From CAMTWZ01 sp964412365 (lineage in GTDB: Bacteria; Bacteroidota; Rhodothermia; Balneolales; HLUCCA01), in assembly GCA_964412365.1 (NCBI GenBank), contig CAYPOI010000001.1:19005-83004 (forward strand): DNA of 64,000 nt. The letters are read 5' to 3'. Shown here piece after piece: positions 53,129-61,970 of the stretch (position 1 is the first letter of the stretch; every line of letters begins with the position of its first letter). A program made the position numbers and the translations under genes. The notes below the pieces were generated by a model, which saw only the letters and a list, made by a program, of their open reading frames with translations, had not been told where the DNA came from and did no database searches.

Positions 53129-56100
53129 TTACCGCTGTGCGGTGTTGGTTGAATCAGGATTCGATTGACTGTCACTGCCGAAAAATCGGCGAACCGAACC
53201 CCAAATGCGCTGTCTGAATTCGCGCCATGTATTGAATTGAAATGCGGCTTCTAGCCCCACTCCATTGATGCTTTGGACATTCGTCTGATTCTGATTGAGC
53301 TCGGCCAAGGTCGGATCTCGACGATGGAAGACTTCAATCGACAATGCCCGATTGATTTGATAGGATACGCCAAAATCGCCTAAACTCGCCCCACCGGTTT
53401 GTCCTTGGGCACTTTGGCTGAACTGGCTCTCTCCTCTCAAGATCAAACGATCGTTGAACAGTCGGATGGCCACACCGATGTCGGTTTGATCGAACCCGGA
53501 GAAATTGAAGTCCACATCCAGAAAACTCAATCGGGAATTGATGAGGGTATTCACCTGACTGGAGAGCAATTGCCCCAAACCCCGTGTCTGAAGGTTTCCA
53601 GTCAACTCACCGTAATCACCAGCCTCGGTTTGGGTCGGTGGCAAGAACCCACCAGTGAACAGTAGACTCGTGGCTTGGATGAGTTTCTGCTCTTCGCTGT
53701 TCAAGGTGGTCAATTCCGTTGAATTCTGAGTGATGTCGATCGCGTTCGGAAACTCGAAGTAGAAATCGTTCTGTATCGATTGCAAGGTTCCGGTTATGGA
53801 CAAAATCAAATCGACCGGAATGCGTTGTGTGGTTCCGTCGGCTTCCAAAGCGCTCACAGGTCGTAAAATCCGGATATCCGGGCGCGACCGGTATGCGGCC
53901 AACACGTTCAAACGAGCGTTGTCGGCCGGACCTTCCCAAACGATGGTTCCACCATCACGCAGATCGAACCGCCTCACAAAGATATCACCTGCCACAAAGG
54001 TGTAATCCCCTTGATTCACATTAAAGGTTCCGAACACGTTGAATTGCTCATCCTCCATGCGGATCTGCACCGAGCCACTACCCTGCGCATTCAGGATTTC
54101 ACCCGTGAGCGGATCGAATACCAATTGGACGGTTGAGCCTTGTGGTGCGAAAAACGACAAATTCAGCGTGAACAACTCCACGAAGCGGCTTCCGGATGCC
54201 ACAACCGGTGCGGCGTTAGGCAACGGCGTCGACGTGGTTGGTACGGCTCGACTCACATATACGCTGTCGAACGATGAAACGAATTCCAGGAATCGGGATT
54301 GCTCTTGAACGCTGGTCGCATCCAAAAACGGAATCGCGATACGGGATGCGGCGCTGGTCACGATCTGTCCACGGGTTTGCAAAAACGGAGCGGATGTTCG
54401 TCCTGTCAGAGAAATGGTACCTGTACCGGATGCCACGCCATAGAAAGGTACTTCTGGGGTGAAGGTGTTATTCAGGAATTGCAAGTTGGACATCACCATG
54501 GTGATGTCAATCTCTTTGTCCGGCTTGAAATCATTGAAATCAAGACGTCCTGTCAGTTGTCCGCGTCCACCAAACCGATCCGTGATCTGGATGTCTTCCA
54601 ATTCCAGGCCTCTTGTTCGACTCACACGAAAGGGTCCGGACGCCAGATAATCCGTGAACAGGAAATAGGGCACCAACCGAGCTTGTTGGATATCGAAACG
54701 AGCATCAAAATCAAACGAGCTGAAGGTTCCGGTAAGCCATCCTTTTCCCTGAACCGACCCTTCGATCGTTTCAAAAAGGTCCGCATTGAACAGATTGATG
54801 ACCCACAAATCGGCTCGTCTCACATCCAGATTCATCACGAACGTGCTGTCGGCGCGACCTTCCAATTCGGAAGCGTACACATATCCTGAAATATCGATGT
54901 CATTCCCGCGGCTACCCGAACGCTTCATTTCTTCGGCGTATTTGGTTGAATCCGTACGGATCAGCAACTGCGTATCGAATCGCCCGAATTGCGGATTCAA
55001 GCGGCTGGTAAAGGTCAGATCGCCCATCGGACGTTCATTCAATAGAAACCGATCGACATCGATCCGTCCATTGATGGATGGATCCGCAGCCAAGTCTTTG
55101 GTCGAGAACAGGGCGTTCAGGGTGCCCGCGAATTTAAATCGTCCCCCGATCAGATTCGACAATCGACCCAGATTCACGTTCTCCAATTTATAAACCATCG
55201 AATCGGCTTTGTTCGAACTCAGTCGACCGGCGATGTCGATGATCTGATCGTCGTTGTACACAAACAGATCGATGACATCGATATTCCCGTTTCTGTCGCG
55301 GATGATTTTCGGCTTTCCAGGCGATTCCCAGACGTAATTCTGATTGCTGAACCGGAATTCATCGATGGTCACGGTCAAGCTCGAATCGCCCAATGCGGCG
55401 GTCATGGAGTTACGAAGCTGGTTGTTCTGACCGATTCGATTCGCGCGTTGATTCACCTTCAAGGTGTCGTTCAGCAAATAGGTATCGAGCTGATATTCCC
55501 GCATTTCGAAATTGCCGACTTTCATCAATCCAGCCGCCAATTGCATGCGGAATTGGGAATATTCATTCAAATCCAACATGTATCGGAATTGGGCTGATAC
55601 TTGCAGATTCGACCGCTCCGTGCGGATATTGCCCACAATGATACTGTCTCCTCGGATGCCGCCATTGATCAGCAATCGATCGGGTGTGGCATTCACCAAC
55701 AGATTCACTTCCGACCGACTCGCCAGCGGAGGCAACATCGGCGCATAGGCATTCAACAACCGCAGATCCTTCAATGTGGCTTCCACAGTGATTTGCACAT
55801 CTTCCAAGTTGGTATTGATCTGTCTGGAGACCATTGAAGCCGGCTCTTGCAAGAGGAATTGCTCCTTGGCTTGGTCGGTCAGCCAACGCGCCCAGTACAA
55901 GCCCATCGCACCGAATTGATCGAGCCGGATGTCACCCGAAACGGTCGCATCCGCCATATTGCTGGTGAATCGCAAGGTGCGGATGTCCTGATCCGGCGAA
56001 TCCAGATCCACATACAACTGATGCGCTTTTTGCTTCACTCCTCCAACCACCGCACGATCCACATCAAAACTGAACGAGCCGTACAGGCTATCTACACGAC

Positions 56101-57667
56101 CGCCACGTAGCGCGAGTTGGTATCGGAGATCCAAGTCGGTCTGAGCCAATCCAGAGCCCGGTAAAAATGCCAGAACATCCACTTTCTTGCCGGATCCCCT
56201 CACATCGACTCGAGGCTCGTCTCCACTCAGATTCACCCGGGCCACCAGATCCAGATCCGACTGGAGTGAATGAAGCTCCATCACGAATTCGTACAACTCG
56301 CTCTTCCCGTTCATCTCCATGCCCGCGCTGTCGATCCGCACAGCATTGATTTCCGATTCACGGATGTCGATGGATGCGGTTGAGACCAAATGCCGCACAT
56401 CCGGTCCTGTTGCCGCGATCGTAAAGCTGCCTTGGATGTCCGAAACCGGGAGATCCTCGCGGATGAGCTTCGTATCGATATCCCGGAATGTGCCTCTCGA
56501 GTTCAACGTCACGCTGTCTGCCCAATCCATGCGACCGATGTAGGTCAACATCCCGGCATTGGATCGGATGGTGATGTTCGACTCCGATCGAGTCGCATCC
56601 CCCGACAACACACCACTCACAGTTGCGCTTGGAAAAGAACCAAGCGACACCCAATCTGCCAAATCATTGGAATTCACGGACGCGTTTCGAAGTCGCACGT
56701 CATACACGATCCGATCCCGATCGAGCGGATGCAGTAACGTGGCGTCGGTCTGTATCCGCAAGGCTTTGTAAGCCATGCTGAGTTCACGGATTTCAAATCC
56801 ATGGCCTGTTCCATTCGCCAAGCCATGAATCTTAACCGGCTCAGACAGGTCCGGAATCGACGCATGGGCCCAAGTCCAGTCTCTCGGTACGATGGTGGAC
56901 GTGTCCACAACCACTTTCCAAACCGGCAGACTGTCTAAGAACATATCCCCCACCACACCGAACCGAAGCTGGGAATTCGCATGATCCAAACGGATCGCAT
57001 TGAATTCCAAGAAACGAAGATCCCGATAAAATTGTCCGGAAATCTGAAACGGTTGGTCACTGAAGGATGGAAGATCAAACGTCAGATTCGACACATCCGC
57101 AAAGGATTTTTCCGGACCCACTTCCGCAAATGTGTGCAGCTGGATGTTCCGAATATCAAGGGTATCCCAAAGGATATGTGAATTCGCCAAGGTCACATTC
57201 GGAAATTCGAAAGTCCAAGTCCCAATCGGACGATCTGCCGCATTCTCTTGTGGAATCGCCGTTCGCGTGAGAGCATCACGCAGCGTCGAATCGGCATTCA
57301 CATAAAGCTGATCCGCAATGAGGGATCGGATTCGGATGCGGTTCTGACTCACATCCGCATACGAAACAGACAGTTGCAGGCTTTTGAGATGGATGAGCGT
57401 GTCGGGATGGGTCACGGTGATGTCGCGAATCACCGCATTCAAGGGCAAGGTGCCAGTAATCGCCCCGATCCGGATCTGTCCGTTATAGGTCTGTTCCAAC
57501 CATTGGTTTGTCTTGAACGTGATGTACCGTTTGGTGACGTTCATCTGAAGCAAACCGAACCCTAGAACGATCAAAATGACAGACGCAAACAAACCGATCA
57601 GAACCACACCTTTGATGGTCTTCCACGTGTAAAAAATCCAGCGTAGGGTACGTTGTTTCATTCTCAA
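53129..57667 (-). CDS. tamB: TamB-family translocation/assembly protein (AsmA-like)
   Basis: The 1512-residue protein has one N-terminal transmembrane anchor (~residues 20-45) and a very long beta-rich periplasmic body ending in a DUF490/TamB C-terminal domain (~1120-1480, with YTFVAGDIFVRRFDLRDGGTIVWEG). TamB and related bridge proteins carry lipids between membranes or help insert barrel proteins, with TamA as partner in E. coli. No TamA is adjacent; an Omp85-like barrel is encoded two genes downstream. It overlaps aroB by 4 nt (ATGA). Confidence 0.92.
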   Translation of the reverse strand: MRMKQRTLRWIFYTWKTIKGVVLIGLFASVILIVLGFGLLQMNVTKRYITFKTNQWLEQTYNGQIRIGAITGTLPLNAVIRDITVTHPDTLIHLKSLQLSVSYADVSQNRIRIRSLIADQLYVNADSTLRDALTRTAIPQENAADRPIGTWTFEFPNVTLANSHILWDTLDIRNIQLHTFAEVGPEKSFADVSNLTFDLPSFSDQPFQISGQFYRDLRFLEFNAIRLDHANSQLRFGVVGDMFLDSLPVWKVVVDTSTIVPRDWTWAHASIPDLSEPVKIHGLANGTGHGFEIRELSMAYKALRIQTDATLLHPLDRDRIVYDVRLRNASVNSNDLADWVSLGSFPSATVSGVLSGDATRSESNITIRSNAGMLTYIGRMDWADSVTLNSRGTFRDIDTKLIREDLPVSDIQGSFTIAATGPDVRHLVSTASIDIRESEINAVRIDSAGMEMNGKSELYEFVMELHSLQSDLDLVARVNLSGDEPRVDVRGSGKKVDVLAFLPGSGLAQTDLDLRYQLALRGGRVDSLYGSFSFDVDRAVVGGVKQKAHQLYVDLDSPDQDIRTLRFTSNMADATVSGDIRLDQFGAMGLYWARWLTDQAKEQFLLQEPASMVSRQINTNLEDVQITVEATLKDLRLLNAYAPMLPPLASRSEVNLLVNATPDRLLINGGIRGDSIIVGNIRTERSNLQVSAQFRYMLDLNEYSQFRMQLAAGLMKVGNFEMREYQLDTYLLNDTLKVNQRANRIGQNNQLRNSMTAALGDSSLTVTIDEFRFSNQNYVWESPGKPKIIRDRNGNIDVIDLFVYNDDQIIDIAGRLSSNKADSMVYKLENVNLGRLSNLIGGRFKFAGTLNALFSTKDLAADPSINGRIDVDRFLLNERPMGDLTFTSRLNPQFGRFDTQLLIRTDSTKYAEEMKRSGSRGNDIDISGYVYASELEGRADSTFVMNLDVRRADLWVINLFNADLFETIEGSVQGKGWLTGTFSSFDFDARFDIQQARLVPYFLFTDYLASGPFRVSRTRGLELEDIQITDRFGGRGQLTGRLDFNDFKPDKEIDITMVMSNLQFLNNTFTPEVPFYGVASGTGTISLTGRTSAPFLQTRGQIVTSAASRIAIPFLDATSVQEQSRFLEFVSSFDSVYVSRAVPTTSTPLPNAAPVVASGSRFVELFTLNLSFFAPQGSTVQLVFDPLTGEILNAQGSGSVQIRMEDEQFNVFGTFNVNQGDYTFVAGDIFVRRFDLRDGGTIVWEGPADNARLNVLAAYRSRPDIRILRPVSALEADGTTQRIPVDLILSITGTLQSIQNDFYFEFPNAIDITQNSTELTTLNSEEQKLIQATSLLFTGGFLPPTQTEAGDYGELTGNLQTRGLGQLLSSQVNTLINSRLSFLDVDFNFSGFDQTDIGVAIRLFNDRLILRGESQFSQSAQGQTGGASLGDFGVSYQINRALSIEVFHRRDPTLAELNQNQTNVQSINGVGLEAAFQFNTWREFRQRIWGSVRRFFGSDSQSNPDSTNTAQR

Positions 57668-58740
57668 GACGAATGAGCAGCCCGCAGTGCGGAAATCCAG
57701 GCTTGCTCGAGTTCTTTTGGCGCGTCCACTTCCTGTATGAACGGCATTCCCGGCCGTTCCACCAATATAAAGCGTATCGACGCACCTTTTATTTTCTTAT
57801 CCATGTACATGGCTTGGATCAATTCTGGAATTCGAGCCTCCAAACCACTCATATCCAGACGGAACATAGCCTTGTGACGAAGCAGCACGTCCGGATCCAC
57901 ATCCTGTCCGAGCGACTTTCCGAAGTAGGCGGCAGCTAGCATCCCCACATAAACGGCTTCTCCATGCGCGAAGCGGGTGTAGTTCGTAACGGCTTCCAAG
58001 GCATGTCCGAACGTGTGTCCATAATTCAGAAACGCACGGATGCCCTGTTCCAATTCATCCTGTTCCACGGTATTCGCTTTGAAGCGAGCGCTTCGCGAAA
58101 TGATGTCGGTCCAATCAGTGAGCGTCGTGTAATCCGTCTCCAATAAACTCGGGTCGAAAATCATGCCATATTTCAGGATTTCCCCAAGTCCGCAACGGAT
58201 TTCCCGTGCCGGCAATGTGGACAAAAAATTGGTATCCATCACGATATGGTCGGCTTGATAAAACGCCCCGATCAGATTCTTGCCGGATGGGTGGTTCACG
58301 CCGGTTTTTCCACCAATGCTGCTGTCCACCATCGCCAATAAGGTTGTTGGGATGTGGATGAGGGGAAGTCCGCGCAAACAGGCTGACGCAACGAATCCGG
58401 CCAAATCACCAACCACGCCACCGCCGATGGCTAAGACAGGGGTTCCACGACGAACGCCACTCCGCAAAAGTCCGTCAATCAATTTTCCAGCCTGCTCCCA
58501 GGATTTCGAGGTCTCCCCCGGAGGCACGGTCTGAAGCCGCATCGACAATCCGGTTTCGTGGATGATCGACTCGATCCGTGAGCCGTGCAAACCCCAAACG
58601 GTTTCATCGGCAAGGATAGCCACGGACTTGGATTGAACACCCGACAGGATACCCTTCAACGACTGAATACGATTGGAACCCAATACGATAGATGTCGTGT
58701 GTTCTCTTGATGTACGAAGGTGGAATCGTTCAGCGTGCAT
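57664..58740 (-). CDS. aroB: 3-dehydroquinate synthase
   Basis: AroB (358 residues) makes 3-dehydroquinate from DAHP in the shikimate pathway, with NAD+ and a divalent metal. The GGGVVGDLAGFVAS nucleotide-binding motif, PTTLLAMVDSSIGGKTGVN and the metal-binding GHTFGHALE are intact. It overlaps aroK by 11 nt and tamB by 4 nt. Confidence 0.97.
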   Translation of the reverse strand: MHAERFHLRTSREHTTSIVLGSNRIQSLKGILSGVQSKSVAILADETVWGLHGSRIESIIHETGLSMRLQTVPPGETSKSWEQAGKLIDGLLRSGVRRGTPVLAIGGGVVGDLAGFVASACLRGLPLIHIPTTLLAMVDSSIGGKTGVNHPSGKNLIGAFYQADHIVMDTNFLSTLPAREIRCGLGEILKYGMIFDPSLLETDYTTLTDWTDIISRSARFKANTVEQDELEQGIRAFLNYGHTFGHALEAVTNYTRFAHGEAVYVGMLAAAYFGKSLGQDVDPDVLLRHKAMFRLDMSGLEARIPELIQAMYMDKKIKGASIRFILVERPGMPFIQEVDAPKELEQAWISALRAAHSS

Positions 58741-59251
58741 GGGATTTCAATAAGGTAGTCAGACGTTTTGCGGATCGTTGCGGATACCACTTCGGATTCG
58801 GTTCGAACGTGATGTGAGCCGTCGAATACAACGGAACGCGGCGCTCATATAGGGCGGATAGGGAGAGTCGCGCGGCTTCCGCATCTTTTCCGACCATCGG
58901 ACGACGCGAATCGTTCAGCACGCGGCCGAGGATCACGTCAAACCGAGGCTTGATCCAAACCAATACATTCTCCTGCTTCAGTAATTCCGCGTGCTCCACG
59001 GAGCGTATGGCGCCTCCACCAAGCGATAGAATTCGATTGGGGACGGATGTCAATTCATTCAGGCAGTCCGATTCCAGTTCCCGGAACCGCGCTTCGCCCC
59101 CATCCGCAAAGATCTCAGGAATACTCATACCGGCTCGTTTCACAATCACCGTATCCAGATCCACAAAATCCAAATTCATTTCCTTCGCGCACAAGCGACC
59201 CAGTTTGCTTTTTCCAGCACCCATAAATCCGCAGAAAATAAATCTCATCAT
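58730..59251 (-). CDS. aroK: Shikimate kinase
   Basis: AroK (173 residues) phosphorylates shikimate. Walker A is GFMGAGKS, and the shikimate-binding DLD (VDLDTVI), FRELE and GGGAIRS motifs are conserved. It forms a tight pair with aroB (11-nt overlap) and starts within the last bases of rqcH (ATGA). Confidence 0.96.
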   Translation of the reverse strand: MMRFIFCGFMGAGKSKLGRLCAKEMNLDFVDLDTVIVKRAGMSIPEIFADGGEARFRELESDCLNELTSVPNRILSLGGGAIRSVEHAELLKQENVLVWIKPRFDVILGRVLNDSRRPMVGKDAEAARLSLSALYERRVPLYSTAHITFEPNPKWYPQRSAKRLTTLLKSHAR

Positions 59252-60720
59252 CCGCCTTGTTCCGGTTTCACCATGAGTACTTCCTCACGATCCACCAACA
59301 CCAATCCGGGCGGGGCTCCTTTCGGTTTTCTCACATATTTTCGTTGCGTCAAGATAACGGGAACCAAGGAACTTCCCTTCTGTTTGGAGTACCAGGCCGC
59401 GATTGCAGCGACCTTTTCGAGCACAGCCATAGGCGGACGCACCGTCCGTTTTTTCATCCTCACGATCACATGACTTCCGGCGCTGCCTCGGGCGTGCATC
59501 CAAAGGTCATCTTTGTGGGCCAATCGAAGCATGTCGTCGTTGCTTTGCGCATTCTTCCCGATCCAGATTTCATATCCCGAAATGTCCATGGTCCGGTATG
59601 GCACTTTCACCTGGTCGTCGCCACCCGAATCAAATCCGGTCCGGTTCAACACAGACGAATTCGCTTTCACCCATTTCTCCAATTCCGACCCGAATCGGAT
59701 CGGCTCAAGCACAGTCATTGCCTTATCCACCTCTTCGAATCGAGTTTTCGTTTCAATGAGGCGGGATTTAGCCATCTCCACGGCCGTTCTTGATTCCTTC
59801 GCTTTGGCGAAATACCACTCAGCAGATGCGGGAATGCCAGCTCCTTTTTTTAGAGGGATGTCGACCGATTCACCATCCTTCATCCAATCCTCAACGGTGA
59901 GAGTCTCCTGGTCCGATGGGAGCTTTTCATGTGCCCTCGACATCAACAAATGCCCATACCGTTCATAGGTGGCGGCGCGATCCAGTCCTGCGGGATGCGC
60001 GGAAAGCTGATCGATCATGTGGGCGAGTCCGCCGCGCAATTTCGTCAGGCGGTCGGTAAGCGAGCGTTTCCTCTGCTCGAACGTGCGGTCGTGAACATGC
60101 GCAAAGAACACATCCCGAACACCTTCATTGATGTCGGAGTAGGTTTTGAGTCGCACACCCGGCAGAAACTCCTCCCCCGCCAAACTGAATCCATATCCGT
60201 CTATCCAGCTCGGCTGCGGACGATGTACGATCTGCTCAAGCGCCTCCATCCCCACCTTCCTCGGCATCAGGCTCGTCGGCTTCGCCGCCGGAACCGGCTC
60301 GGGCGCCGGCTTCCCAGCCCACAACGGGTTCCGCTTGAACGATTCGGCAATAACTCCCTCCCTCACATGAAACGCATTGGCCTTCGACGTATAACATTGC
60401 AAGAGGAGCACCTCGCCCGAGTCCATGAACACACTCATCAAGCGGTCATTCTCGGCTAACTGGATGCGCGCCACGCGCTGACCATTCATCCCACTAAAAA
60501 ACGTTTTCACGTTCGAGCTCGGGGCGTCGCGGTAGGGTGACAAAAATACCGCTGTAGCCGCCGGATCCGTGGAAAACATCAGCTGCTTGGGCTCGTTACC
60601 CACCAGAAATCGGATCTCCAAAAGGTGCTTACGGACGGTGATAGCGCTAACAAATTCCGCCCCCTGCAAGTTTCCCTTGAGAGAGTCAACCAAATGCAGT
60701 AACGTGTAGAAGTTGTTCAT
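59248..60720 (-). CDS. rqcH: RqcH-type NFACT protein (ribosome-associated quality control)
   Basis: The 490-residue NFACT protein recruits tRNA-Ala to obstructed large subunits and builds Ala tails on stalled nascent chains. The Asp-Arg pair needed for tRNA binding in characterised RqcH proteins is conserved (ENDR, D92-R93), and the NFACT-R domain at the end has DDLWMHARGSAGSHVIVRM. The protein is somewhat shorter than B. subtilis RqcH (~570). It is first in the operon with aroK-aroB-tamB-rnr and divergent from an unknown gene 29 bp away. Confidence 0.9.
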   Translation of the reverse strand: MNNFYTLLHLVDSLKGNLQGAEFVSAITVRKHLLEIRFLVGNEPKQLMFSTDPAATAVFLSPYRDAPSSNVKTFFSGMNGQRVARIQLAENDRLMSVFMDSGEVLLLQCYTSKANAFHVREGVIAESFKRNPLWAGKPAPEPVPAAKPTSLMPRKVGMEALEQIVHRPQPSWIDGYGFSLAGEEFLPGVRLKTYSDINEGVRDVFFAHVHDRTFEQRKRSLTDRLTKLRGGLAHMIDQLSAHPAGLDRAATYERYGHLLMSRAHEKLPSDQETLTVEDWMKDGESVDIPLKKGAGIPASAEWYFAKAKESRTAVEMAKSRLIETKTRFEEVDKAMTVLEPIRFGSELEKWVKANSSVLNRTGFDSGGDDQVKVPYRTMDISGYEIWIGKNAQSNDDMLRLAHKDDLWMHARGSAGSHVIVRMKKRTVRPPMAVLEKVAAIAAWYSKQKGSSLVPVILTQRKYVRKPKGAPPGLVLVDREEVLMVKPEQGG

Positions 60721-60749
60721 TTTAGCCGGACAGGTTCAGCAATCAACCT

Positions 60750-61379
60750 ATGAAGTATCCTATATTTAATTCGTTCATCAAGCATATTCAGAATGAGTTG
60801 CAACGACGCAACATCCGCACCGAAACCTTCACCCAATGGAATGAGTCGGTCTTGAACGCAACGGGTTTGGAACTCGGTATCCCGTTGTCGGATCATTCCA
60901 AACTGGTCAAGCTCGCCACCATCCATTTCGATTGGGATGTGTTCCGTGAAGGTACGCTTGCCGGACAACTTCCCGGCATGGACAAACACCCGTTGCTCAA
61001 GAAAAACAGGCCACATGCCACCCTCGTCGAGCCCGGAATGGATGTGGAGGTGACCTGGCAATTCGATGTGAGCGCGTTCATGGGCCTCAGAAACCGTGTG
61101 GAAGCCTCTAGCAACTGGATGGAAGGGTTTACCCGGCGCTTGCAGGAAACCTATCCGCACGACGAAGCCATCACCCGTTGGCATGTGGAAATCGAAGGCG
61201 ATGAGAACGGCCGCTATTTGGCGGTGATGAGTCTGATTACCTATCTCACGGTCCAATTCGACCACGTGAAGGATTTGAACGAAGTGCATAATGTCTCCAC
61301 TAGGGCTCTTCAACGCATCCTGATCCGAACCAACCGCATTCTTCAAATGGCCGACGAAGTGGCCATCAAAGCCGCATAA
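60750..61379 (+). CDS. Conserved-looking protein of unknown function
   Basis: I do not recognise this 209-residue protein. It appears cytoplasmic, mixed alpha/beta, with no signal peptide, transmembrane helix or known catalytic motif; the sequence is rich in aromatic and charged residues and ends in a long amphipathic helix (SLITYLTVQF onwards). It is divergent from rqcH and is followed by a strong terminator, so it is probably transcribed alone. Confidence 0.75.
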   Translation: MKYPIFNSFIKHIQNELQRRNIRTETFTQWNESVLNATGLELGIPLSDHSKLVKLATIHFDWDVFREGTLAGQLPGMDKHPLLKKNRPHATLVEPGMDVEVTWQFDVSAFMGLRNRVEASSNWMEGFTRRLQETYPHDEAITRWHVEIEGDENGRYLAVMSLITYLTVQFDHVKDLNEVHNVSTRALQRILIRTNRILQMADEVAIKAA

Positions 61380-61382
61380 ACA

Positions 61383-61408
61383 AAAAAGCCCGCTGTAGCG
61401 GGCTTTTT
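61383..61408. terminator. Bidirectional Rho-independent terminator
   Basis: A perfect stem AAAAAGCCCGC / GCGGGCTTTTT around a TGTA loop has A runs on one side and T runs on the other, so it can end transcription of the upstream plus-strand gene and of the minus-strand small ribosomal protein gene. Confidence 0.92.
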
Positions 61409-61411
61409 CAC

Positions 61412-61507
61412 TTAAGAAGACTTCTTCTTATGCCGATTTTTTCTCAGGCGCTTTTTGCGCTTGTGCTTCGAAATCTTGGCGCGCTTACGTTTCTTTCCGC
61501 TTGGCAT
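61412..61507 (-). CDS. AURKAIP1/COX24-type small ribosomal protein (bL38-like)
   Basis: This 31-residue, extremely basic protein (MPSGKKRKR start, KKRLRKNRHKKK near the end) matches the short Bacteroidota proteins with an AURKAIP1/COX24 domain, relatives of mitochondrial mS38, found as a small extra protein in Bacteroidota ribosomes. It is too short for most gene finders. It lies 52 nt downstream of the HU gene on the same strand and ends at the bidirectional terminator. Confidence 0.9.
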   Translation of the reverse strand: MPSGKKRKRAKISKHKRKKRLRKNRHKKKSS

Positions 61508-61559
61508 GCTGATACCTTTGTTAGGGTTAAAGACAGGCAATATACGCAGGTTTGCCTAT

Positions 61560-61844
61560 TCAGGAAATCCCTTTCTGCACAGCCTGACGGAACTCTTTGG
61601 AAATCTTCAATACCGGAACCGATTGGGCCGGAACGATTACTTCCTGATTCGTTTTTGGGTTTCGTGCCACGCGTTGGGCGCGTTCCACGAGTTTGAAGCT
61701 GCCGAAACCGCGCAATTCGATCGTTTCGCCTTTTTTGACGGATTCGATCACGGTTTCAAGAAATCCCTTCACTACCGCTTCCGTTTCGATCTTGGAGATC
61801 CCTGTTGAGGTAGAAATGATGTCTACGATGTCTGCTTTCGTCAT
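61560..61844 (-). CDS. HU-family DNA-binding protein
   Basis: The 94-residue nucleoid protein has the HU/IHF fold: MTKADIVDIIS helix, GFGSF turn and the DNA-binding arm with RVARNPKTNQEVIVPA. It compacts DNA and supports recombination and replication. It is separated from the small ribosomal protein by 52 nt containing a weak AGGCAA/TTGCCT hairpin. Confidence 0.97.
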   Translation of the reverse strand: MTKADIVDIISTSTGISKIETEAVVKGFLETVIESVKKGETIELRGFGSFKLVERAQRVARNPKTNQEVIVPAQSVPVLKISKEFRQAVQKGIS

Positions 61845-61970
61845 GATGATGGACTTGTAGTATGTTCTGTGTGAGCAAGATAACTCCCTCCTTGCGATTT
61901 TCGTTCGTATCTATTTGTGCCCCATTTTTAGTACCTTCGCTATCATTTCAGCTGAACCAAAGGAAAACGA

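Noticed and set aside
61535..61557. Terminator between HU and the small ribosomal protein
   Set aside because: The AGGCAA/TTGCCT stem is only 6 bp with an 11-base loop and no strong T tract, so read-through from HU is likely.
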